Assembly: GCA_965222175.1 (NCBI GenBank)
Contig: OZ244938.1
Span: 2,108,001 to 2,172,000, forward strand
Origin: NORP240 sp965222175
GTDB taxonomy: Bacteria; Pseudomonadota; Gammaproteobacteria; Pseudomonadales; Pseudohongiellaceae
Reading direction: 5' to 3'
DNA length: 64,000 bases
Within the stretch, counting starts at the first letter, position 1, and every line of letters begins with the position of its first letter. The notes under the pieces were generated by a model that was given only the letters and a program-made list of their open reading frames with translations, was not told the origin of the DNA and searched no databases. Below are positions 51,171-59,922 of the stretch, one piece after another. The position numbers and the translations under genes were made by a program.

Positions 51171-51931
51171 CGGTCTTCTCTCTGTGCCTCACTGTGTAGT
51201 TGATGCCTGGCCCCTGACGGGGCCACTGGCAATCCCTTCCTTCCCGGCATCCGCCCTGCCCACTTTACTGCGACTGCCGTATCGGTACCAGCCGCTTGGT
51301 CGCAACGATCGGCCACCGGCCACTGTACCACTGTCAGCGGAAAATTGTATTGTGGCTACCTGGATTTACTACGTCCAGGCAGGCCTGAAACTTTCGAACT
51401 ACTGTCGCAAACAGGGACATTAATTCCATTTGCGCCACTTCGTTGCCGCAGATTGCCACTGTCAATCGGTTTTTCATTGTTCCGACCCGTCTGCCAGTCG
51501 ATATTCCAGGTTTCGGGCTTCCGTGACCCTGTCTCTCCAGGCCGAGCATGCCCGGTCAATGAGAAGCCGGCGACCATGGCAGATTTACACGGCCGGGGCC
51601 ACGGGACTCGTGTTTACCTGACCCTGGCATTCGTAACCCTCGTTCACGTCACAGGGGACCGGAAAAGCCGGGATCGTGTCACAGCGCCCGGTATAGATAC
51701 CGCGCCGGATGCGGGGACAGCCAGCGATTCCGCGGGGCATGGCCTGGCGGACAAACCTTGACCGGTGTCCGGTTAATTTGAGTTGGAACCTTCAACATGG
51801 ATGCTATCTCCCTGTTTTTCAATGCATGTCACTCAGGCATCGCTTTTTGACAAGACGGCGGAGTTATTGTATAGACTTACCTGTACAACATAATAACTAC
51901 AAAGAATAAGAAGTATCCCAGAGGTATTGCC
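51171..51931. other. Long gene-poor stretch between clpS and cspD
   Basis: No gene is supported in these 761 bp. A 138-codon plus-strand frame at 51345-51761 has no family resemblance and no Shine-Dalgarno. Near 51870-51905 the sequence becomes AT-rich (TTGTATAG, then ACATAATAACTAC) and probably holds the cspD promoter. I see no icd gene here; in Pseudomonas icd lies next to cspD. Confidence 0.5.
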
Positions 51932-52207
51932 ATGAGCACAGGGCAGGTCAAGTGGTTCAATAATGCCAAAGGGTTCGGCTTTATACTTCCAGACGATGGC
52001 GGTGATGATCTTTTCGCACATTACTCGGCTATCGGCATGGAAGGATATAAAACGCTCAAGGCCGGACAATTGGTTTCTTTCGACGCGGTAGAAGGCCCCA
52101 AGGGGCTGCATGCAGCGAATATCAGGCCACTAGCAGAAAACTCTGATACTCAGCAGGCGGACGTTGAACTGCAGGCCCAGGGAGCAGGCCAGGGTTCCGA
52201 TTCGTAG
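51932..52207 (+). CDS. cspD: Cold-shock domain protein, CspD-like
   Basis: This 91-residue protein begins STGQVKWFNNAKGFGFILPDD with the RNP1 motif KGFGFI and has DLFAHYSAI (RNP2-like). The C-terminal 20 residues are Gln-rich and not part of the fold. The position divergent from clpS is that of cspD, an inhibitor of replication in E. coli, so the name rests partly on position. It has AGAGGTATTG before the ATG. Confidence 0.9.
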   Translation: MSTGQVKWFNNAKGFGFILPDDGGDDLFAHYSAIGMEGYKTLKAGQLVSFDAVEGPKGLHAANIRPLAENSDTQQADVELQAQGAGQGSDS

Positions 52208-52592
52208 TTTCCTTCGGCGACGGACTGATCGCCGGACTGACTGAAGTTGGCAGGCATGCACGCTGATTTGTAGTGTGTAGCGCAGTTGCTTGCGCGGCTG
52301 TAAAAAACGCCATGGCAACACACTGAACCATTTACCCGGAACCATTTACCCGCGATGCCCGACAGCGTCGGTTTACCGACGTCTGCAGTTCGCTGTTAAC
52401 CGGTGGCGATACCTGTCACCCGCGGGCTTTCCCCCGCCCGCCACCAGGCTCCCCGCACACTCCGCGGGCACATCGTAGACTGTCCCGCTTTACTGACCGC
52501 CTGTGCCGGTTCACCGCCTTGACTGTACAATGGGCGCGGGTCTTTCCATGCAACCGGCTACCTGCCACTGTCGCGATCATCGCCCCAGCACC
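52208..52592. other. Spacer before rluE with a 14-bp tandem duplication
   Basis: GAACCATTTACCCG occurs twice in direct succession (52325-52338 and 52339-52352). No gene is supported elsewhere in these 385 bp. Confidence 0.6.
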
Positions 52593-53279
52593 ATGACAAA
52601 GCTGCTTCTGTTCAACAAACCTTACGGCGTGCTTTCGCAGTTCAGTGGCGAGCAGGTGGAACAGACGCTGGCGAACTTCATAGCGCTGAAGAATGTCTAC
52701 CCGGCCGGCCGTCTGGACAAGGACTCCGAGGGCCTCTTGCTGTTGACCGACGCGGGTGAACTGCAGCACCGCATCAGCCATCCTGCCCAGAAGTTGGAAA
52801 AAACCTACTGGGTCCAGGTGGAGGGCCAGGTGGACGCCGAGGCCCTGGTCCGATTACAGCAGGGCGTCATGCTGAAGGACGGTCGGACCAGGCCGGCAAA
52901 GGCAAGGCAGATGGCTGAGCCGCTGCTCTGGCCCCGTCACCCGCCGATCCGGTTTCGGCGGAACATGCCAACCAGCTGGATTGAATTGACCCTGCGCGAA
53001 GGCAGGAATCGGCAGGTGCGACGCATGACCGCCGCCACGGGTTTCCCCACGCTGCGCCTGGTCCGGGTTCGCATCGGTGACTGGCATCTGGGAGACCTGC
53101 AACCGGGGCAATGGCGACTGATGGAAATACCCGGCGAAAAACGGCCTAACAAGGCCGGACCGACTGGTCGACGTGGCACGACGCTGAACCGCACCGGCAA
53201 TGGCAACCGCCGACGTGGAATCTCCAGGCGCGGGCCGGGTCGCACGTCGAACCGCAACGACGGAAAACCAGTTACCTGA
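52593..53279 (+). CDS. rluE: 23S rRNA pseudouridine 2457 synthase family (RluE)
   Basis: From ATG 52593 the protein has 228 residues and lacks an S4 domain, as in RluE. TKLLLFNKPYGVLSQFSGEQ starts the fold; the catalytic aspartate is in YPAGRLDKDSEGLLLLTDAG; KTYWVQVEGQ and EGRNRQVRRMTAATGFPTLRLVRVR complete it. A basic Arg/Gly/Asn tail of about 45 residues follows the usual end. The order rluE-(nudJ)-mnmA-hflD-purB is shared with E. coli, with three moa genes inserted here. Confidence 0.93.
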   Translation: MTKLLLFNKPYGVLSQFSGEQVEQTLANFIALKNVYPAGRLDKDSEGLLLLTDAGELQHRISHPAQKLEKTYWVQVEGQVDAEALVRLQQGVMLKDGRTRPAKARQMAEPLLWPRHPPIRFRRNMPTSWIELTLREGRNRQVRRMTAATGFPTLRLVRVRIGDWHLGDLQPGQWRLMEIPGEKRPNKAGPTGRRGTTLNRTGNGNRRRGISRRGPGRTSNRNDGKPVT

Positions 53280-53303
53280 TACAGCGCGTCCTGGCATCGC
53301 AAG

Positions 53304-53768
53304 TCATTTTTGTTTCCAGCGACTGGCAGCCTGATCATCACTTTCCCGGTGTTCCACCCATTCGCTGCCCCGCGGACCCGTCTGTCGTTTCCAGAACGGC
53401 GCCCGGGTTTTCAGGTAGTCCATGATGAACTGTGCCGACTCGAAGGCGTTGTGTCGATGTTCGCTGGCGGTGCCAACGAACACGATCTGCTCCCCCGGAT
53501 TGAGGGCCCCGATCCGGTGAATAACCCGACAGCCAACCAGTTGCCAGCGGCTGAAGGCCTCATCGACAATGTCCCCCAGCGCCTTCTCTGTCATGCCCGG
53601 GTAGTGTTCAAGGAACAGCTCATCGACGGCAGCGCCGTCCCCGTCCTGCTGAAACTCCCGGACCAGTCCGCTGAAGGTGCAGATCGCTCCGATGTTAGTG
53701 GCAATACGCAGCTGCCGCGTTTCATCGCCTATATCGAAATCTTCCTGTTGTACTGCTATGTACCGCAC
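53304..53768 (-). CDS. moaE: Molybdopterin synthase catalytic subunit MoaE
   Basis: This 154-residue subunit forms the molybdopterin synthase heterotetramer with MoaD. Characteristic are GAICTFSGLVREFQQD, LEHYPGMTEKALGDIVDEAF, VIHRIGALNPGEQIVFVGTASEHR and the catalytic lysine in YLKTRAPFWKR. It adds two sulfurs to cPMP. It lies 262 bp downstream of moaD, a larger gap than usual. Confidence 0.95.
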   Translation of the reverse strand: MRYIAVQQEDFDIGDETRQLRIATNIGAICTFSGLVREFQQDGDGAAVDELFLEHYPGMTEKALGDIVDEAFSRWQLVGCRVIHRIGALNPGEQIVFVGTASEHRHNAFESAQFIMDYLKTRAPFWKRQTGPRGSEWVEHRESDDQAASRWKQK

Positions 53769-54030
53769 CGGGATTGCGCCTCTTGCTCTGTGATTGTCCT
53801 GCCGATTTCAACAGGCCTGTTGACCGTACCGCGTTTCGCTGAGCGGGTCTTTGTACCTGTTTATCTGTTTATCTGTTTACCAATGCTTCAGTCGCCCGCA
53901 GATCCGCCATCCGGATCACTGCCCGTCGAGGGAATCTGTCACCTGCCATGCCGACTCAAGAGTTCGTTGCAGCGGGCCCCTGGCCGCAGCGACGGCAGTA
54001 TAGCCTGCTGTCCAGTCGTTGCTGTGGGAT
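53769..54030. other. Intercistronic gap between moaD and moaE with 8-bp repeats
   Basis: CTGTTTAT is repeated three times (53857-53864, 53865-53872 and CTGTTTAC 53873-53880). No gene is visible in these 262 bp. The array may have expanded by slippage. Confidence 0.6.
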
Positions 54031-54285
54031 TCAGCCGCCGGTCACCGGCGGAAAAAACGCGACTTCTTCATCTCCCTCCAGGGGATGATCACGATCAACC
54101 ACGGTCTGATTAACCGCCACCAGCACCCGGCCATCGTTATTCAACACCGAACGACCCGCTGGATCCCGCTGGACCAGGAAGTCGATCAGGCCCTGAACAT
54201 CGTTTACCGAGTCTGGCAGGTTGAGCGCCTCGCCGGCGCGACCGGTGGCTTCCCGGATACTGGCAAAATAGTGCAGAGATAGCAT
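54031..54285 (-). CDS. moaD: Molybdopterin synthase sulfur carrier subunit MoaD
   Basis: From ATG 54285 the protein has 84 residues; GAGGG lies upstream and overlaps the moaC stop region. It has a ubiquitin-like fold with LSLHYFASIREATGRAGEAL, and ends with the essential Gly-Gly (FFPPVTGG) that is thiocarboxylated by MoeB. It supplies sulfur to MoaE. The upstream gene moaC ends two bases before. Confidence 0.95.
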   Translation of the reverse strand: MLSLHYFASIREATGRAGEALNLPDSVNDVQGLIDFLVQRDPAGRSVLNNDGRVLVAVNQTVVDRDHPLEGDEEVAFFPPVTGG

Positions 54286-54286
54286 A

Positions 54287-54763
54287 TTACCCTCTGGAAT
54301 AGTGACCGCTTCTGCCACCGGATTTTTCCTGCAGACAAATATCACCGATAACCATGGCCTTGTCGACGGCCTTGCACATGTCATAAACCGTCAGCGCTGC
54401 CACTGATACCGCGGTAAGTGCCTCCATCTCGACACCGGTCTGGCCATTGAGTTTGCAGATCGCCGTAATGGCTACCGCCGATACCTGCCGGTCGAGCTCC
54501 AGTTCCACCTTGATGGAGGAGAGCATCAGAGGATGACACAGGGGAATCAGGTCCGCACAGCGCTTGGCGGCCTGGATGCCGGCGATCCGCGCGGTACCCA
54601 GTACATCGCCTTTCTTGCTGTCACCCCGGGCAATCAGGTCCAGGGTCTCCGCGGCCATGGTTACCCTGCCGCTGGCCACGGCGACCCGGTCGGTACTGGC
54701 CTTGTCGGAAACATCCACCATGTTGGCGCGACCCTGGTCGTCGAGGTGCGTCAGTTTTCCCAT
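54287..54763 (-). CDS. moaC: Cyclic pyranopterin monophosphate synthase MoaC
   Basis: This 158-residue enzyme converts the MoaA product to cPMP. It shows MVDVSDKASTDRVAVASGRV, GDVLGTARIAGIQAAKRCADLIPLCHPLMLSSIKV with the active-site histidine region, and GVEMEALTAVSVAALTVYDMCKAVDKAM. moaA is not in the window. With moaD and moaE it forms a minus-strand moaCDE unit that is inserted between rluE and nudJ. Confidence 0.97.
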   Translation of the reverse strand: MGKLTHLDDQGRANMVDVSDKASTDRVAVASGRVTMAAETLDLIARGDSKKGDVLGTARIAGIQAAKRCADLIPLCHPLMLSSIKVELELDRQVSAVAITAICKLNGQTGVEMEALTAVSVAALTVYDMCKAVDKAMVIGDICLQEKSGGRSGHYSRG

Positions 54764-55041
54764 TGCCGGTTCTCCCTGGACAGAAAAAGCGGGGATCGGC
54801 AGATTCCTCCCCTCGCTGGCTGCAGCCCCCTATTATCCATGTTTGGCCACGTGACCTGAAGCAGAAGGATGCGGCCTCACCCACAACCACGGATAAAATT
54901 TAAACTGAGACACCAGCCGGCATTACCATGGGCAGAAATCCGCCAGGATTTACGGTAGGATGACGTCCTTTTTCAGCAACCCTCTTTTCAGCTACCACCT
55001 GACATGTTTTGTCTCCCGGCCACCGACCAAACCGCGCACAG

Positions 55042-55485
55042 ATGACCTGGTATCCCCACAAGACAGTTGCCACGGTAGTGGAACGGGACGGGCGTTTTCT
55101 CATGGTGGAAGAACACGCCGATGGCGAGGTGGTGTTCAACCAGCCGGCGGGCCACCTGGAAGCCGGTGAGACGCTGGCGCAGGCAGCCCTGCGGGAAACG
55201 CTGGAAGAAACCGGCTGGCAGGTGGAACTGCAGAACTATCTCGGGCTCTACCACTATATTTCCAATGCCAACCAGGAGAGTTACCTGCGCAGCTGCTTTA
55301 TCGCCACGCCGGTGAGCCCGGTGGAAAATTTTGAGTTGGACAGGGACATCATTCGAGCCCATTGGCTAACCCTGGAACAGATCCACGGCCTTAAGGACCG
55401 TCTGCGCAGCCCGGTAGTCCTCCGGGTATTGGAGGATTATCGTCATGGCATCAGTTACCCCCTGTCGGTCGTCACCACACTGTAG
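55042..55485 (+). CDS. nudJ: NUDIX hydrolase, phosphatase NudJ type
   Basis: From ATG 55042 the protein has 147 residues. MTWYPHKTVATVVERDGRFL and the Nudix box GHLEAGETLAQAALRETLEETG are clear, and SYLRSCFIATPV follows. NudJ hydrolyses thiamine pyrophosphate intermediates and nucleoside triphosphates. It stands directly before mnmA as in E. coli and Pseudomonas. Confidence 0.92.
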   Translation: MTWYPHKTVATVVERDGRFLMVEEHADGEVVFNQPAGHLEAGETLAQAALRETLEETGWQVELQNYLGLYHYISNANQESYLRSCFIATPVSPVENFELDRDIIRAHWLTLEQIHGLKDRLRSPVVLRVLEDYRHGISYPLSVVTTL

Positions 55486-55513
55486 CCGCCCGTAAACCGA
55501 GAGAATCCATAGC

Positions 55514-56617
55514 ATGTCAGCGGCTCTACAATCGCCCCAACCCCGAGTCATCGTCGGTATGTCCGGCGGAGTCGATTCGTCGGTTGCTGCCTACCTTTTG
55601 CAGCAGCAGGGCTACCGGGTCGAGGGGCTGTTCATGAAGAACTGGGATGAAGACGACGACACGGAATACTGCACTGCCAAGGCCGATCTGGCGGACGCCG
55701 AGGCGGTCTGCCACAAGCTGGGTATAACCCTGCACACGGCCAATTTTGCCGCCGAGTACTGGGACAATGTCTTTGAACACTTCCTGGTTGAATACCGCGC
55801 TGGTCGCACACCCAACCCGGACGTGCTGTGTAATCGCGAAATCAAGTTCAAGGCGTTTCTGGAATATGCCCTGGAACTGGGCGCGGACCTGATTGCCACC
55901 GGGCATTATGTCCGCAAGCTGGAACAGCATGGCCAGACCCGACTGCTGAAAGGCCGGGATCCCGGCAAGGACCAGAGCTATTTTCTCTGTGAGGTCAGCG
56001 AATCCTGCCTGGCACGTTCGCTGTTCCCGGTAGGTGAACTGCTGAAGGAAGAGGTACGGGATATCGCCCGACAGCAAGGCTTTGTGACCCATGACAAGAA
56101 GGACAGCACCGGCATCTGTTTCATCGGTGAACGCAAGTTCCGGGATTTTCTTGCCCGGTACCTGCCTGCCAGGCCCGGTACGATAATCACGGTGGACGGC
56201 GAGGAGATCGGCGCACACCATGGTCTCATGTATCACACTATCGGGCAGCGACAGGGACTGGGCATCGGTGGACTGCGGGAGCACGACGAGGCCCCCTGGT
56301 ACGTGGTGGACAAGGACCTGGAGAACAACCGGCTGGTGGTCGCCCAGGGAAATGACAACCAGCGGTTATTCGCCTCCCGCCTGCTGGCGGGACAGGCGCA
56401 CTGGATCAACAATGACAGCCGGGCGGCCGGGCGCTGCCAGGCCAAGATACGATACCGCCAGGACGACCAGTCCTGCCAGGTTGAATTCCGCGACGACGAG
56501 CAACTGATCGCCACATTCGACCAACCGCAAAGGGCAGTCACGCCGGGTCAATACATAGTATTCTATGAGGGCGAGACCTGCCTCGGTGGTGCCGTAATTG
56601 AACAACGACTCGCTTAA
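55514..56617 (+). CDS. mnmA: tRNA 2-thiouridine(34) synthase MnmA
   Basis: This 367-residue PP-loop enzyme uses sulfur from the TusBCD-TusE relay to make 2-thiouridine at position 34 of tRNA-Glu, -Gln and -Lys. It has VIVGMSGGVDSSVAAYLL (ATP loop), the catalytic cysteines C106 (NPDVLCNREIKF) and C202 (DSTGICFIGERKFRDF), and a C-terminal beta barrel. Its sulfur donors are encoded at 35999-37425. Confidence 0.98.
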   Translation: MSAALQSPQPRVIVGMSGGVDSSVAAYLLQQQGYRVEGLFMKNWDEDDDTEYCTAKADLADAEAVCHKLGITLHTANFAAEYWDNVFEHFLVEYRAGRTPNPDVLCNREIKFKAFLEYALELGADLIATGHYVRKLEQHGQTRLLKGRDPGKDQSYFLCEVSESCLARSLFPVGELLKEEVRDIARQQGFVTHDKKDSTGICFIGERKFRDFLARYLPARPGTIITVDGEEIGAHHGLMYHTIGQRQGLGIGGLREHDEAPWYVVDKDLENNRLVVAQGNDNQRLFASRLLAGQAHWINNDSRAAGRCQAKIRYRQDDQSCQVEFRDDEQLIATFDQPQRAVTPGQYIVFYEGETCLGGAVIEQRLA

Positions 56618-56628
56618 CTGGAATCGAC

Positions 56629-57279
56629 ATGCGATACACCAAATGGGAATACCAAAATCTTGCCCTGGCCGCCATTGCCCAGTGTGCTGCGACGGTGGAT
56701 AACCTGGCCGTGCGCGGCTCAGCCGATCCTGGTGCCATAGCCGCCTGCGTGGATCCCCTGCTCAAGTTCGATCCCCGATCCCTCGAGGACGTATTTCCCA
56801 ATCCCATCCAGTTCAGCCAGGGACTGCGCACGCTGCAGGACATCTTCAGTGGCAATCGTGACGATCGAAATCCCGAAGTCATCCGCTACCTGCTGGGCAT
56901 CCTGGCTTTGCGACAGAAACTGATGTCGGATACCGCCATGCAGGACCGGTTGCAGGATGCGCTGAAAAAAGTCTCGCCGCTGGACAGTGACAACAGTGGA
57001 GAAGACGACCACGGGGAGCAACTGTACTTCCAGCAGGTTGCCGAGGTTTACCAGGAAACCATCAGCACCTACGCCTTTCGTATTCACGTAAAAGGCAATC
57101 TCGAATTCCTGCGCAACGACAAGATCGCATGCCGGATCAGGACGCTGCTGCTGGCCGGCATTCGCTGGGCGGTGCTGTGGTACCAGATTGGTGGCCGGCG
57201 CTGGCACCTGGTGCTGTACCGCAAAAAAATCAACCAGACGGCCAGTGACATTCGCAGAAACCTGTTAACCAGCGTGTAG
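56629..57279 (+). CDS. hflD: High-frequency lysogenisation protein HflD
   Basis: This 216-residue, mostly helical protein lies between mnmA and purB, its standard place. It contains QNLALAAIAQCAATVDNLA, then LRTLQDIFSGNRDDRNPEVIRYLLGILALRQKL and IRTLLLAGIRWAVLWYQIGG. HflD binds phage lambda CII in E. coli; its cellular role in phage-free strains is unclear. Confidence 0.93.
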   Translation: MRYTKWEYQNLALAAIAQCAATVDNLAVRGSADPGAIAACVDPLLKFDPRSLEDVFPNPIQFSQGLRTLQDIFSGNRDDRNPEVIRYLLGILALRQKLMSDTAMQDRLQDALKKVSPLDSDNSGEDDHGEQLYFQQVAEVYQETISTYAFRIHVKGNLEFLRNDKIACRIRTLLLAGIRWAVLWYQIGGRRWHLVLYRKKINQTASDIRRNLLTSV

Positions 57280-57290
57280 GAAAACCAGGC

Positions 57291-58667
57291 ATGCCCTCAC
57301 TCCCCTTGACAGAACTGACAGCGATCACCGCGGTAGACGGCCGCTATCGAAACAAGTGTGCGGAACTCGCTCCCTACTTCAGTGAATTCGCACTGATCCG
57401 TTATCGCACCGAAGTGGAGATTCGCTGGCTGCAGCAGCTGTGCGGCAATCCCCGTATTGCTGAAGCCGGCCAGCTTGACGAATCAGCCAGTGGTTTTCTG
57501 CTGCAACTGGTGGCGAATTTCAGCGTACCGGACGCAGAGCGCGTGAAAGCGATAGAAGCCACCACCAATCACGATGTGAAGGCGGTGGAATATTTCATCA
57601 AGGAAAAGATCGGTGACCGTGCCGATCTGCAGCAGCAGCTTGAATTTGTCCACTTTGCCTGCACGTCGGAGGACATCAATAACCTGGCTTACGCACTGAT
57701 GCTGGAAAACTGTCGGCAACAGGTGCTGCTGCCCGTCATGCAGGAAATCATCACGGTCCTGTCCGAACTTGCCAGTCGCTTTGCCGATCAGCCCATGCTG
57801 GCCCGAACCCATGGACAGACAGCTTCGCCAACCACCGTTGGCAAGGAACTGGCCAATGTCGCCTATCGACTGCGGCGTCAGTTATCCTGCTTTGCCGCTA
57901 CGGAAATCCTCGGCAAGATAAACGGTGCAGTGGGTAATTACAATGCGCACCTTGCTGCCTACCCTGAAATTAACTGGACCGAACAGGCAAAAATCTTTGT
58001 CGAATCCCTGGGGCTCACCTGGAACCCCTACACCACGCAGATAGAACCCCATGACTATATTGCTGAACTGTTCGATTCACTGGCGCGGTTCAACACTGTG
58101 CTCATCGATCTGGACCGGGATATCTGGGGGTACATCTCCCTGGGTTATTTCAAGCAGAAAACCGTGGCCGGTGAAGTTGGCTCATCCACCATGCCCCACA
58201 AGGTCAATCCCATCGACTTCGAAAACTCCGAGGGCAATCTGGGCATGGCCAATGCCGTCCTGGGACACCTGGCGGGGAAACTGCCGATTTCCCGCTGGCA
58301 GCGGGACCTGACGGATTCCACCGTGCTGCGCAATATGGGGACGGCCCTGGCACACTGCCTGATCGGTTTTCGTGCCCTGCAGAAAGGCCTGGGAAAACTC
58401 GAGCTGAACAGCGACACCATCATGGCGGACCTGGACAGCAGCTGGGAAGTACTGGCCGAACCTATCCAGACAGTCATGCGCCGCTACGGCATCGACCAAC
58501 CCTATGAAAAACTCAAACAGTTGACCCGCGGGCAGGCTATCAACCGCGAAACGCTGCATCGTTTCATCGACACCCTGGAAATTCCGGAACCGGCAAAACA
58601 ACAGTTGAAATCACTGAGTCCCGCTACCTACACGGGCAACGCCAGCCAGCAGGCACGGGAACTGTAA
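57291..58667 (+). CDS. purB: Adenylosuccinate lyase
   Basis: This 458-residue enzyme cleaves SAICAR and adenylosuccinate in purine synthesis. The start PLTELTAITAVDGRYRNKCAELA, the catalytic FVHFACTSEDINNLAYALML, LARTHGQTASPTTVGKELANVA, and the fumarase-family signature GEVGSSTMPHKVNPIDFENSEG are all present. It follows hflD by 11 bp. Confidence 0.98.
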   Translation: MPSLPLTELTAITAVDGRYRNKCAELAPYFSEFALIRYRTEVEIRWLQQLCGNPRIAEAGQLDESASGFLLQLVANFSVPDAERVKAIEATTNHDVKAVEYFIKEKIGDRADLQQQLEFVHFACTSEDINNLAYALMLENCRQQVLLPVMQEIITVLSELASRFADQPMLARTHGQTASPTTVGKELANVAYRLRRQLSCFAATEILGKINGAVGNYNAHLAAYPEINWTEQAKIFVESLGLTWNPYTTQIEPHDYIAELFDSLARFNTVLIDLDRDIWGYISLGYFKQKTVAGEVGSSTMPHKVNPIDFENSEGNLGMANAVLGHLAGKLPISRWQRDLTDSTVLRNMGTALAHCLIGFRALQKGLGKLELNSDTIMADLDSSWEVLAEPIQTVMRRYGIDQPYEKLKQLTRGQAINRETLHRFIDTLEIPEPAKQQLKSLSPATYTGNASQQAREL

Positions 58668-58722
58668 TTACCCATGCTGACTGAATCGTGACCGCCATCG
58701 GCCCCCGCACAGGTTTGCCGGT

Positions 58723-59922
58723 ATGATCCTGAATGACTTCGATCGCGATACCTTTCTGCGGGACTATTGGCAGCAGCAGCCGTTGCTGATAAAGCAATCC
58801 GGGACGGGTTTCGTCGATCCGCTGACCGCCGACGAGCTGGCCGGACTGGCCTGCGAGCCGGACATGGAATCCCGCTTGGTCACCCGGAGCGATGGCAACA
58901 ACTGGCAGCTGACCCACGGACCGCTGAACCCTGACCGTTTCACCCGGCTTGGCGAGACCAACTGGACCTTGCTGGTCCAGGCGGTTGACCAGGTCGACCC
59001 CGGGGTCAACGACCTGAAGCAGTATTTCGACTTCCTGCCGGCCTGGCGTATCGACGATATCATGGTGAGCTACGCCTGCGACGGTGGCGGTGTGGGCCCC
59101 CACTACGATCAGTATGACGTCTTCCTGCTCCAGGGCCAGGGCAAACGCGTCTGGCAGATTGGCCAGCGCTGCGACGACAGTACGCCCCTGCGCACCGATA
59201 CGCCGCTTTCCATTCTCGAGTCGTTTTCGCCCCAGGAGGAGTTCCTGCTGGAGCCCGGGGACATACTTTACCTGCCTCCCCGCATCGCCCACCATGGCGT
59301 GTCCCGGGGTGCCAGCCTGTGCTATTCGGTAGGCTTTCGCGCGCCGTCGGTGACTGACCTGGTACAGGATTTTGCCGATGTGCTGGCCGGAATTGTCAGC
59401 GACGATGAGCGTTTCGTCGATCCTCACGACAGCCTCCGGGGGACGACCACCGATTCCAGCGAAATCTACGGGCAGGCGGTTTCGTCAGCGCAGCAACTGG
59501 TGGCGGGCTGGACGGGGCAGCAACAGCTGTTCCGGGACGTTCTGGGGGCCTATGCCACCCGGCCGCGATACCCGGAAAGAATTCAGCCACCAGCGACGCA
59601 GTATCGCGAGGATGATCTCCATCAACTGTTTAATAACGATCAACAAGCAGCTGTTTTTACTAAGAATTCCTGCTCTCGTTTTTTCTACAGTCCAGGCGAT
59701 GGCAGGGTCTTTCTTTATGTCGATGAGACTGTTTTCCCCTGTGCTTTACAGCTAGTGCCCCTGGTACAGAGGCTGTGCAGCACGCCCTGGCACGAGCCGC
59801 TAACGTTCTCCGCGGCGGAGTACGCCGCCGGGTCGGTAGCACTTCCCCTGCTGGTTCAGCTGCTCAACCAAGGCAGCCTGCAGCTGGTCCCACCAGCGGA
59901 CGACCAGGAGCCGGATGAGTAA
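58723..59922 (+). CDS. roxA: Ribosomal oxygenase RoxA (YcfD family)
   Basis: This 399-residue JmjC-type 2-oxoglutarate dioxygenase hydroxylates an arginine of ribosomal protein L16. The N-terminal part FDRDTFLRDYWQQQPLLIKQ leads to the JmjC core. GVGPHYDQYDVFLLQGQGKRVWQIG carries the iron ligands His and Asp of HxD, and IAHHGVSRG carries the distal histidine. A dimerisation and winged-helix C-terminal part follow. Its stop region overlaps the pabB start by eight bases, so the two are co-translated. Confidence 0.95.
   Translation: MILNDFDRDTFLRDYWQQQPLLIKQSGTGFVDPLTADELAGLACEPDMESRLVTRSDGNNWQLTHGPLNPDRFTRLGETNWTLLVQAVDQVDPGVNDLKQYFDFLPAWRIDDIMVSYACDGGGVGPHYDQYDVFLLQGQGKRVWQIGQRCDDSTPLRTDTPLSILESFSPQEEFLLEPGDILYLPPRIAHHGVSRGASLCYSVGFRAPSVTDLVQDFADVLAGIVSDDERFVDPHDSLRGTTTDSSEIYGQAVSSAQQLVAGWTGQQQLFRDVLGAYATRPRYPERIQPPATQYREDDLHQLFNNDQQAAVFTKNSCSRFFYSPGDGRVFLYVDETVFPCALQLVPLVQRLCSTPWHEPLTFSAAEYAAGSVALPLLVQLLNQGSLQLVPPADDQEPDE

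Noticed and set aside
51345..51761. 138-codon plus-strand frame between clpS and cspD
   Set aside because: No Shine-Dalgarno, no domain-like pattern, Arg/Pro-rich composition typical of chance frames in GC-rich spacers.
53310..54113. Plus-strand 267-codon open frame
   Set aside because: It runs antisense to moaE and into moaD, has no family resemblance, and moaE and moaD are certain.
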